NCBI GenBank assembly: GCA_002420005.1
Contig: DIHE01000171.1
Coordinates: 62,001 to 126,000, forward strand
Source of the DNA: Holophagales bacterium UBA5704
GTDB taxonomy: Bacteria; Acidobacteriota; Thermoanaerobaculia; Multivoradales; UBA5704
Direction of reading: 5' to 3'
Length of the DNA stretch: 64,000 bases
The notes beneath the pieces are model-generated. The model did no database searches. It had not been told where the DNA came from and worked only from the letters and a program-made list of their open reading frames with translations. The first letter of the stretch is position 1. Every line of letters starts with the position of its first letter. The translations under genes and the position numbers were made by a program. This document shows positions 8,220 through 15,882 of the stretch, one piece after another.

Positions 8220-10779
8220 GGCTCAGCTCGGGAGAGTCGCGGAGCCAGGCGAAGACAGAGCCGGCGAACCAGCGGGGCTGGACGCCTTTGTCGAGAGCCG
8301 CCAGGGCGCTGTTGAGCGCCGAGCTGCGGTCGCCGGCCAAGCTGAGCACCAGGGCATTCTGATACAGCAGGTCGGGGTCGTCCGGGTTGCGGCGCAGGGC
8401 GGTCTGGGCGGCATCCACCGCTTCGCGGGATCTTCCGAGCCGGGCGAGGCACTGCGCTTGGAGCATGAGGTCGGCAGGAGCTTCCACCCCACCGGATGTG
8501 ACGAGGTCGAGGGTGCGGCGATAGATCTGCTCGGCCTCCCGGGTGGCGCCGGTTTCGCCCAGGGCGTCAGCGAGACCGATGAGGGTGTACGGGTGATCCG
8601 GCCGCAGCCGGAGGGCCTGCCGGTAGGCCGCCACCGCCTCCGGGTACGCGCCCCGGAGGAAGAGGGCGTATCCCAGATTGTTGAGCGCGCGGCCGGGGGA
8701 CGTGGCGACGCACCGCCGAAAGATCGTTTCAGACCGGGTCAGGTCGCCGTAGACAAGCTCCAGGTGGCCGATGGCTTCGAGGACCCAAAGATTGTCCGGC
8801 GCTTGCTGGAGGAGACCCTCCAGGCGCCGGCGTGCCGCGTCGACTTGCCCGTCTCGCGCCTCCATCGTGGCCAGCCGGTGCTGGTTCTGCCAGGACGGCG
8901 CCTGGCGAACCGCGGTGCGGAGCAGGGAGAGGGCCTCTTGGCGCAGTCCCTGCCGTTCGGCCATCTGCGCGCGCAACACCGACAGCTCGGGGTCTCCGGA
9001 GAGGAGCGTTGCGAGCTGCGGGAGCAAGGAGGCGGCCTCGTCGATGCGCTCCGCGGCGAGCAGGATCTGCAGCTCCAGGCGGAGTGGGCGGGGATCGGTG
9101 GGTGCGAGGCTGCGGCTCTGCCGGAGCAGGGTGGTGGCGCGGTCGAGGTCCGTGCTGCGCCGCCGGGAGAGGAACAGCCGGTGCGCCACCTGGGCGGTGA
9201 GGAGCTGGGCATCGAGAAATCCCGGGCTGGTGCGCAGGACCGCCTCCAGCCGGTTGAGCTGGGGCTCGAGCGGAGCCGTGCCGGCGTCGATCCGCCGCTT
9301 GACGTCGAGGAATTCGGCATAGTCCTCATCGCGCACATCGAGCACCGGCACACCGCTGCGCAGATCCTTGTCGGGGTAGGCCCGACGGATCTTCACCGTC
9401 ACCGCCGTGGCGAGCTCGCGGAGCCCGCCGGGCTGGAGGGGGACCGGGAACGTCTCGGCCCAGAGGACCCGGCCGTCGCTCCCCTGAATGCGGCGCAGGG
9501 TGACCTGGCCCAGGTCTCCATGGCCCTGGAGGTCGGCGGTGAGGACCTCCGCGGCGGCGGTGGCCCGGGCGACCTCGACCGGGGACCGTCCGCCGCGCTC
9601 CGCTTCCCTCGGATCGACCGCCACGAGACCTTCCAGGTGGCTCAATCCGGTCAAGGTGGCGGTCAGCACGCCGGACGCTGCGAGGGCGAGCCGCTCATCC
9701 CCTGCGGGGATCAACGCGACCGGTGGCACGGCGACCCGCAGAGGGGAAGCCTGCGACGATCGCCAGACGAGCACCGCGGTCACGGCGCCGGCTGTCGCGG
9801 CGGCGGTCAGGGCGAGGGCCAGGCCTCGCCGGTGCCGCAGGCGCGAGGCCGGCCGGGAGACGGAGGGCGCCGAGGCGGGCAGCAGCGCCGTCGGCAGGTC
9901 GCTCACGCTGGCCTCCCCTGGGACCTGGAGCGACCCGGACCCGGAGCCGCTGCGCAGCCGCGCGAGGATCTCCACCACCTCGTCGGCGCTCGCCGGCCGG
10001 TCCTGCCGCTCCTTGGCCAGCAGGCGTCCGAGGAGGACCTCGACCTCCGGAGGGAGCCCGGAGCGCAGCGCCCGCACGTCCGGCGAGGGGCCGTGCACGA
10101 TCCGGCGCAGGGTCTCGGCCGGATCGGCGGCACGAAACGGCGAGCGGCCGGTCAGCATCTCGTAGAGCAGCAGGCCGAGCGAGAAGAGGTCCGACCGCGG
10201 GTCCACCTCTTCGCCGCGCGCCTGCTCGGGAGACATGGCATGGAGGGTGCCGATGACGAATCCCTGCTGGGTGAGAGGCCGTTGGTTTGCACGCCCCACC
10301 GGCCGGGCGAGGCCGAAGTCGAGGATCTTGGCGTGTCCCGCCGGGGTGACGAGGACGTTCGCGGCCTTGAGGTCGCGGTGGATCAGCCCGGCTGCGTGGG
10401 CGGCGGCGAGCCCCTGGGCGATCTCCTCGGTGAGCCGGAGGGCTTCCGCCGTCTCCAGGGGACCGCCGGCCAACCGCTCCGCCAGGGTGCATCCCTCGAC
10501 GAACTCCATGACGATCGCGTCCTCGGACGTGCCGCCCTCGCCCCCGGTGCCGGTCACCAGGTCGTAGACCTGGACGACGGAGGCATGGCTCAGGCGCGCA
10601 GCGAGCCGTGCCTCGCGGCGGAAGCGTTCCCGTTGCTCGGCCGACAGCCCGGCGTCCTGCCGGACGCGCTTGATGGCGACGCGGCGCTCCAGCCGGTCGT
10701 CCCAGGCGAGCACGACCTCCCCCATGCCTCCACGCCCGATCAGGCGTTCCACCCGGTAGATGCCGATGTGCTCGGTCAT
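8149..10779 (-). CDS. Membrane Hanks-type Ser/Thr protein kinase with TPR-like repeats
   Basis: The product is 876 residues. The kinase domain is at ~8-270: glycine loop GRGGMGEV (15-22), lysine K37 in VAIK, catalytic HRDLK (D136), and DFGLAR (D154). The activation segment runs into SPEQARGEEVDPRSDLFSLG. A single membrane helix (LALALTAAATAGAVTAVLVW) follows at about residue 320. The outer part has a small domain with PPVALIPAGDERLALAASGV, then TPR-like helical repeats to the end. Its cytoplasmic kinase is a plausible source of the phosphothreonine read by the nearby FHA activator (inferred). The ATG at 10779 is preceded by TAGAGT at 6 nt and no Shine-Dalgarno. Confidence 0.92.
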   Translation of the reverse strand: MTEHIGIYRVERLIGRGGMGEVVLAWDDRLERRVAIKRVRQDAGLSAEQRERFRREARLAARLSHASVVQVYDLVTGTGGEGGTSEDAIVMEFVEGCTLAERLAGGPLETAEALRLTEEIAQGLAAAHAAGLIHRDLKAANVLVTPAGHAKILDFGLARPVGRANQRPLTQQGFVIGTLHAMSPEQARGEEVDPRSDLFSLGLLLYEMLTGRSPFRAADPAETLRRIVHGPSPDVRALRSGLPPEVEVLLGRLLAKERQDRPASADEVVEILARLRSGSGSGSLQVPGEASVSDLPTALLPASAPSVSRPASRLRHRRGLALALTAAATAGAVTAVLVWRSSQASPLRVAVPPVALIPAGDERLALAASGVLTATLTGLSHLEGLVAVDPREAERGGRSPVEVARATAAAEVLTADLQGHGDLGQVTLRRIQGSDGRVLWAETFPVPLQPGGLRELATAVTVKIRRAYPDKDLRSGVPVLDVRDEDYAEFLDVKRRIDAGTAPLEPQLNRLEAVLRTSPGFLDAQLLTAQVAHRLFLSRRRSTDLDRATTLLRQSRSLAPTDPRPLRLELQILLAAERIDEAASLLPQLATLLSGDPELSVLRAQMAERQGLRQEALSLLRTAVRQAPSWQNQHRLATMEARDGQVDAARRRLEGLLQQAPDNLWVLEAIGHLELVYGDLTRSETIFRRCVATSPGRALNNLGYALFLRGAYPEAVAAYRQALRLRPDHPYTLIGLADALGETGATREAEQIYRRTLDLVTSGGVEAPADLMLQAQCLARLGRSREAVDAAQTALRRNPDDPDLLYQNALVLSLAGDRSSALNSALAALDKGVQPRWFAGSVFAWLRDSPELSLSPRSGQAAARPVPRPKGARPPS

Positions 10780-10785
10780 GGGGGG

Positions 10786-10791
10786 ACTCTA
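10786..10791 (-). promoter_or_regulatory. -10 box of leaderless-looking promoter (kinase)
   Basis: TAGAGT on the minus strand, then six C residues, then the ATG at 10779. No Shine-Dalgarno can fit. Confidence 0.5.
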
Positions 10792-10878
10792 CATCGCCGC
10801 TGAGCCGATCGTGTCCACGCAGCCCCTGGTGTAGGATAACGCTCCATCGACTGCGCCCTGCGCGAGGAGCCGTGTTGC

Positions 10879-11517
10879 ATGAGCCAGGACCCGGACATCA
10901 TCGTTCCCCCCCACGTACCCCCGGTGGCGCTCGCCCACGTCGGGGAGGAGGAGCGGCGAAAGGTCGAGATGATCGCCGGGCATGTGCGAGGCATCCTCGC
11001 CACCCTCGGCCTCGACCTCGCAGACCCCAACCTCGCCGAGACCGACCTGCGGGTCGCCAAGATGTACGTCGAGATGTTCCACGGCCTGTCCGAAGGGGCC
11101 GAGCCGAAGGTCACCACCTTCCCGAATGACGAAGGCTACAGCCACATGGTGATGGAGAAGCAGATCCCCTTCTACTCCATGTGCGCCCACCACCTGGTCC
11201 CCTTTTATGGCCATGCCCACATCGCCTACATCCCGCGCGAGCGGATCATCGGCTTGTCCAAGTTCTCCCGTATCCTGGAGTTCTACGCCAAGCGGCCGCA
11301 GCTCCAGGAGCGGTTGACCGAGCAGGTGGTGCGATATCTGGAAGAGAACCTCAACCCCCTCGGGGCCATGGTGGTCATCGAGGCGCGCCACCTCTGCGTC
11401 GAGATGCGGGGCGTCAAGAAGCCTGGAGCGGTGACGGTGACCTCGGCACTGCGCGGCGTGTTCCACCAGAAACAGGTTCGGGAGGAATTCCTTGATCTCC
11501 TTCGCCACAATGGCTAG
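10879..11517 (+). CDS. folE: GTP cyclohydrolase I
   Basis: The product is 212 residues, normal for the family. It converts GTP to 7,8-dihydroneopterin triphosphate, the first step of tetrahydrofolate synthesis, in the cytoplasm. The zinc site is visible: C102 and H105 in SMCAHHLVPF and C173 in RHLCVEMRG. The motifs YIPRERIIGLSKFSRI and MRGVKKPGAVTVTSALRG are typical of FolE1. GAGGAG lies about 10 nt before the ATG. A lipoprotein gene begins inside the last 26 bp of folE, so the two are probably translated from the same message. Confidence 0.95.
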   Translation: MSQDPDIIVPPHVPPVALAHVGEEERRKVEMIAGHVRGILATLGLDLADPNLAETDLRVAKMYVEMFHGLSEGAEPKVTTFPNDEGYSHMVMEKQIPFYSMCAHHLVPFYGHAHIAYIPRERIIGLSKFSRILEFYAKRPQLQERLTEQVVRYLEENLNPLGAMVVIEARHLCVEMRGVKKPGAVTVTSALRGVFHQKQVREEFLDLLRHNG

Positions 11518-12079
11518 GCAGGCAGCGGCCCTCCTGCTTCTCGGAGCACTCGGTGCCTGTGGCTCCGGCGCGCCGTCGGCGCGCAGCACGGCGGACCTGA
11601 CCCATCCATTCCTCGGGCCCGACCAGTCGAGCTGGCTGATCGGGCCGGTCGCGCAGATCGCCACGCAGGAGGAGATCGACGCCTATCTCGCGCTCCGCGA
11701 CGAGGCGGAGGCGACGCTCTTCATCGAGCAGTTCTGGGCGCGCCGCGATCCGAACCCGGACGTGCCGGGCAATCCTGTGCGCGAGACGTTCGACGCGCGG
11801 TCGGCCGAGGCGGATCGGATGTACAGCGAAGCCGGCTTTCGCGGCCGGCGCACCGCCCGCGGCACCATCTTCGTGGTCTATGGACCGCCGAGCGGGATGG
11901 ATTTCGAGGTCTCCTCGGCGCCGGGCAGCCCGCCGATCGAAGTCTGGGAGTACAAGGCGACCGCGCCACTGGGGCTCGACGGCCGCAAGCCGTCGTCGCT
12001 CTACCGTTTCATCAAGCGGGGCGATCTGACCGTCCAGTACGTTCCCCGGGACCCGGTCCCCCTTCAACGCCCGGAGTGA
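11492..12079 (+). CDS. GWxTD-domain lipoprotein
   Basis: The product is 195 residues from a TTG at 11492, which has GGAGGA five nt upstream; an ATG at 11510 gives the same protein six residues shorter. The N-terminus is a lipoprotein signal with lipobox LGAC, so it should be membrane-anchored outside the cytoplasm. The body resembles the GWxTD domain, here FRGRRTARGTIFVVYGPPS, preceded by EATLFIEQFWARRDPNP. This domain is common in Acidobacteriota and its function is unknown. It overlaps folE by 26 bp and precedes a KAS III gene by 34 bp. Confidence 0.8.
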   Translation: MISFATMARQAAALLLLGALGACGSGAPSARSTADLTHPFLGPDQSSWLIGPVAQIATQEEIDAYLALRDEAEATLFIEQFWARRDPNPDVPGNPVRETFDARSAEADRMYSEAGFRGRRTARGTIFVVYGPPSGMDFEVSSAPGSPPIEVWEYKATAPLGLDGRKPSSLYRFIKRGDLTVQYVPRDPVPLQRPE

Positions 12080-12113
12080 CGTCTTTTTCCATGTGGAGAC
12101 AGGAGCTTTCGAG

Positions 12114-13187
12114 ATGACTCAGGCTCGTGCCGTGCTCGCGGGAAGTGGAATCGCCATCCCGCCGCTCGAGGTCGACAATCACATGCTCTCGCGGATCATC
12201 GACACGAATGATCAATGGGTGCGGGAGCGCAGCGGCGTGGTCACCCGGTATTACGTCGAGCCGGGTGTCGCCTCGTCGGACCTGGCCGTCGAAGCTTCGC
12301 AGGCGGCGCTCGCCGACGCCGGGATGGAAGCGGACGCGATCGATTACATCGTCTGTTCCACGATGACGCCGGACCATTATTTTCCCGGCTCCGGCACGGT
12401 CATCCAGCAGAAGCTCGGCATGAAGCCGCTGCCGGTGCTCGACATCCGCCAGCAATGCGCCGGCTTTGCCTATGGTCTGCAGGTCGTGGATGCGTTGATC
12501 CGCGGTGGCGTGGCGAAGAACGTCCTCCTGGTGGGGGCGGACGTCCATACGTCCTTGATGCCGTTTTCCGCCCGCACCTTCGAGGTGCTGCACGGCCGCG
12601 ATCCCGGTCCCTTGTCGGACGAGGACTTCCAGTGGAACTCGCGGTTCCGCCATCTTCTGGTGCTGTTCGGCGACGGCGCCGGGGCGATGGTGTTCAAGGC
12701 CGTGCCGGGGGAGGAGCGGCGCGGCATCCTGGACCACGCCCTGTATGGCGACGGTGGCCACCGCGACATCCTGTTCGTGCCCGGCGGCGGCTCGCAGCGG
12801 CGCCCGTTCGTCTCCTGCCAGATGATCCAGGACGCGGACACCGTGCCGGTGATGGATGGCAAGGCGGTCTTCAAGCTCGCCGTGACCCGCATGCCGGAGG
12901 CGACGCACACGGTGCTGCAGCGGCAGGGGTACGGCACCCAGGACCTGGACCTGCTGATCATGCACCAGGCCAACCTGCGCATCAACGAGAAGGCCCAGCA
13001 GATCCTCGGGCTGCCGAACGAGAAGGTCTACAACAACATCCAGAAATACGGCAACACCACCAGCGCCACGCTGCCCATCGCCTTCCACGAAGCGAGGCAG
13101 AAGGGCATGGCCCCCGAAGGCGCCCTCGTCGCCTTCACCGCCCTGGGCGCCGGTCTGCACTGGGGCTCGGTGTTGATGCGGGTCTGA
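12114..13187 (+). CDS. 3-oxoacyl-ACP synthase III (FabH-like)
   Basis: The product is 357 residues and condenses an acyl-CoA starter with malonyl-ACP, or carries out a related condensation. The thiolase-fold triad is C115 (RQQCAGF), H284 (MHQANLR) and N314 (KYGNTTSA). NDQWVRERSGV near the N-terminus is typical of FabH. It is some 25-40 residues longer than usual FabH, with an extra segment around residues 150-185 before LLVLFGDGAGAM, so a specialised KAS III-like role is possible. The ATG at 12114 has AGGAG at suitable distance. It precedes a ClpX-like gene by 7 bp. Confidence 0.85.
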   Translation: MTQARAVLAGSGIAIPPLEVDNHMLSRIIDTNDQWVRERSGVVTRYYVEPGVASSDLAVEASQAALADAGMEADAIDYIVCSTMTPDHYFPGSGTVIQQKLGMKPLPVLDIRQQCAGFAYGLQVVDALIRGGVAKNVLLVGADVHTSLMPFSARTFEVLHGRDPGPLSDEDFQWNSRFRHLLVLFGDGAGAMVFKAVPGEERRGILDHALYGDGGHRDILFVPGGGSQRRPFVSCQMIQDADTVPVMDGKAVFKLAVTRMPEATHTVLQRQGYGTQDLDLLIMHQANLRINEKAQQILGLPNEKVYNNIQKYGNTTSATLPIAFHEARQKGMAPEGALVAFTALGAGLHWGSVLMRV

Positions 13188-13194
13188 CCTGGCG

Positions 13195-14262
13195 ATGAAA
13201 ACCCCCGACCCTCTCGCCATCGCCAACGCTCTGAACCGCCGGGTGCTCGGGCAGGACGACGCGGTGCGCGAGATGGCGGTGGCGCTCGCCAAGCATCTGG
13301 CGGGGCTGCGCGTCGGCAACATCCTGATGATCGGCTCCTCGGGGACCGGCAAGACGACGCTGATGCGCGCCGTCGAGGGATATCTCGCCGCGGACCCGGA
13401 GCTGGCGCTGCGCTCCGCGGTGGTGCGCATCCATGCCAACGTGCTGGGCGACGAGGCGCTGCGCGGCCGGCCGGGGGAAGCGGTGCTCGGCCGGCTTCTG
13501 GAACGGGCGCGCGAGCAACTCGGCCCGGCGGCGCCGGTGGAGCAGGTGCTCGCCCGCGCCTCGTGCGGTCTGGTGTTCGTCGACGAGGTCGACAAGATCC
13601 GCTCCCAGGTCGGCGGGCAGCCGAACGTGCCGGGCATCCGGGCGCAGGAGGCGCTGCTCACCTTGATCGAGAACGAGGCGATCGCTTATGAGCTTCCGGC
13701 GTGGGCCGGCGGCGGCGTGACCACGGTCGATTCGAGCGGCCTCCTGTTCGTCTGCGCCGGCGCGTTCGAAGGGCTCTACGACTCCGTGTTCGACCGGGTG
13801 ACCATCGGCAAGGACCGTGGCGCGCTGCGGCCGATGACGGTGATGGAATCCGGCAAGGTGGTGGAGAAGCTGGTCTTTCGGCTGCGCGACTGGCTGCGCA
13901 ACGAGGATCTCTTCGACTACGGCATGAGCCCGCAGTTCCTCTCCCGTTTCGACGCCGTGGTGCTGCTCAACGACCTTTCGACCGACGAGCTGGTGAGCAT
14001 CTTCCTGGAGAGCCCGGATTCGGCGTACCACCAGACCCAGGCCTATTTCGCGAGCCGCGGCATCCACCTGGCCCTCTCGCCGTCGGCGGTGCGCCGCATC
14101 GCCGCTGAAGCTTCCCGCCAGCCCCGTCTCGGTGCGCGCGCCCTGCGCGAGGTCTTCCGCCGGGTGATCCGAGACTACGAGTACGACCCCTCGAAAGCGG
14201 TCACCGGCGGCGCGCTGCTCATCGATCTGCCGGAAGTCGAGCGGGCGCTGGGGACGGTGTAG
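13195..14262 (+). CDS. ClpX-like AAA+ ATPase lacking the zinc-binding domain
   Basis: The product is 355 residues. The AAA+ core has Walker A GSSGTGKTT, Walker B LVFVDEVDKI and a sensor-type LLFVCAGAFEGL. The arrangement and the closing LGARALREVFRRVIRDYEYDP helix match ClpX/HslU-type unfoldases. It starts directly at the AAA domain and has no N-terminal four-cysteine zinc domain. A TIGKD segment lies where ClpX has its pore and peptidase contacts, but the IGF loop for ClpP docking is not evident, so it may act without ClpP. It lies 7 bp after the KAS III gene and probably shares its operon. Confidence 0.8.
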   Translation: MKTPDPLAIANALNRRVLGQDDAVREMAVALAKHLAGLRVGNILMIGSSGTGKTTLMRAVEGYLAADPELALRSAVVRIHANVLGDEALRGRPGEAVLGRLLERAREQLGPAAPVEQVLARASCGLVFVDEVDKIRSQVGGQPNVPGIRAQEALLTLIENEAIAYELPAWAGGGVTTVDSSGLLFVCAGAFEGLYDSVFDRVTIGKDRGALRPMTVMESGKVVEKLVFRLRDWLRNEDLFDYGMSPQFLSRFDAVVLLNDLSTDELVSIFLESPDSAYHQTQAYFASRGIHLALSPSAVRRIAAEASRQPRLGARALREVFRRVIRDYEYDPSKAVTGGALLIDLPEVERALGTV

Positions 14263-14272
14263 CCAGGGCGGT

Positions 14273-15124
14273 TCAGGGCGCCGTCCAGCGCGCCGCGCGC
14301 TGCTCCCGCAGCGTGCGGTACCGGTCCCGCCGCTTCCGTCCCGCCAGCACGCGGGGGATGGTGGTCATCGAGATCAGCAGGGCCACCGCGACGCCGAGCT
14401 GGAGATAGACCCCGGCGCGGTCTCCTTCCGCCGCCCGGGCGATGGCGGCGGCGAAGTAGGTGAAGATCGGTACGGTCATGCCGAGCCCGAGCAGGCTCGC
14501 CCCCAGGAACAGGCCCGGCCGGATGCCGGCGAAGGCCGCGCCGTAGTTGACCAGGGCGAACGGCAGGGGCAGGAAGCGCACTCCGGCCAGACCCCAGACG
14601 CCGCCGCGGCGGGTGAGCGCCCGCTCGACCCGCTTCATCTGCTTGCCGGCGAGATGTGTGACCAGGTCTTGCCCCAGATGGCGGCCCAGGTAATACGTCG
14701 AGGCGGCACCGAGGAAGATTCCCGTGGTGTTGTACAGGGCACCGAGGACGGGACCGAAGACCATGCCACCGGTCACCATCAGCGGTGTGGGCGGGAACCC
14801 CAGCGGGCAGAGCAGGATATAGCCCCCGATCAGGGCGAGGGGCGACCACCAGGAGCCGCGCAGGCGCTCCAGGGTGGCGAAGATGGCGTCTTTGGTCAAA
14901 TGGTCGGCGAGCGGCGACCAGCGCAGGGCTGCGAATCCGGCCACCACGACAAGCCCCAGGAGTGCCGCCCGCACCAGGGCACGCCGCGGCACCCGCCGCA
15001 ACAGGTGCAGCGCTTTGGCGCCGGGCGAAAGGGGAGGGTGCGTCGACAAAGCGAGCGGGACGATACGCCATGCCGGAGGCGGGGGCAAGCGTGGGCGGCG
15101 GTGAACGGCCTTCTGTGGCACCAT
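14273..15124 (-). CDS. TVP38/TMEM64 (DedA-like, VTT-domain) membrane protein
   Basis: The product is 283 residues from an ATG at 15124, preceded by AAAGGTG. It has five to six hydrophobic segments and the VTT (SNARE-associated) domain at about residues 90-230, including CPLGFPPTPLMVTGGMVFG and RFLPLPFALVNYGAAFAGI. Such proteins are proposed lipid scramblases or membrane-homeostasis factors; the bacterial substrate is not certain. It is divergent from a bicupin gene, with 59 bp between the chosen starts. A start at 15148 is possible but has no ribosome site. Confidence 0.85.
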   Translation of the reverse strand: MVPQKAVHRRPRLPPPPAWRIVPLALSTHPPLSPGAKALHLLRRVPRRALVRAALLGLVVVAGFAALRWSPLADHLTKDAIFATLERLRGSWWSPLALIGGYILLCPLGFPPTPLMVTGGMVFGPVLGALYNTTGIFLGAASTYYLGRHLGQDLVTHLAGKQMKRVERALTRRGGVWGLAGVRFLPLPFALVNYGAAFAGIRPGLFLGASLLGLGMTVPIFTYFAAAIARAAEGDRAGVYLQLGVAVALLISMTTIPRVLAGRKRRDRYRTLREQRAARWTAP

Positions 15125-15183
15125 AGTCACCTTTCGAGGAGGTTGCAATGGAGGCCGCCGCGAGCCGACAAGGAGAAACCACG

Positions 15184-15882
15184 ATGCCGTCGAAGACCGG
15201 TCCCTTCGTTTTGTCCCTGCTGTGCCTGCTGCCGCTTGCAGCGGCGGCCGTCGAGATCACTGCCGAGCCTGCGCACCATCTGGCCTTCACCAACGATCAG
15301 GTCCGCGTCTTCCAGGTCGAGGTGGCGCCGCAGGCGTCCACCCAGTTGCACAGCCACGGGCACGACTATTTCGTCGTCACGCTGGGGGACTCCCACGTCT
15401 CGAACGAGGTGGTCGGCAAGGCGCCGGTTGAGCTGAAGCTGGCGGATGGGGAGACCCGCTTCACCCCCGGCGGCTTCGTCCACCTGGCGAAGAACCTGAG
15501 CGACCAGCCGTTCCGCAACGTGACCATCGAGCTGTTGCAGGATGAGAAGCTCCGCGAGGCGCCGTCTTCCTGGCCGCAGGAGGGTGGAGACCAGGAGTTT
15601 CCGGGGGGCCGCAGCAAGGTCCTCTTCGTCCGCGACGGCGCGCGCGTCTCCGCGGTCGAGCTCGACCCGGGAGCCACGGTGCCCAGCCACCACCACGACG
15701 GCCCGCACCTGCTGGTGGCGGTCAGCGACCTCGATCTGCGCAGCGACGTCGACGGGATGGGGCCGATGCCCGGAAAGTTCAAGGCGGGCGACGTCAAATG
15801 GCTGCCCGGCGGCTACACCCACACGCTGACCAACACCGGCAAGGAGCGGGCGCGGTTCGTGACGGTGGAATTCCCTGGATGA
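15184..15882 (+). CDS. Exported bicupin protein
   Basis: The product is 232 residues. MPSKTGPFVLSLLCLLPLAAAA is a signal peptide, so it acts outside the cytoplasm. Two cupin domains follow: the first around HSHGHDYFVVTLGD, the second around SHHHDGPHLLVAV, each offering histidines for a metal. The ligand is unknown. The ATG at 15184 has AAGGAG eight nt upstream and begins at the signal peptide; an in-frame ATG at 15148, also with a good GAGGAGG, would add 12 residues. Its TGA overlaps the ATG of the next gene, so the two are translationally coupled despite unrelated roles. Confidence 0.8.
   Translation: MPSKTGPFVLSLLCLLPLAAAAVEITAEPAHHLAFTNDQVRVFQVEVAPQASTQLHSHGHDYFVVTLGDSHVSNEVVGKAPVELKLADGETRFTPGGFVHLAKNLSDQPFRNVTIELLQDEKLREAPSSWPQEGGDQEFPGGRSKVLFVRDGARVSAVELDPGATVPSHHHDGPHLLVAVSDLDLRSDVDGMGPMPGKFKAGDVKWLPGGYTHTLTNTGKERARFVTVEFPG

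Noticed and set aside
8458..10803. Plus-strand open frame antisense to the kinase
   Set aside because: No motif and shadow-like composition; the kinase motifs on the other strand are unambiguous.
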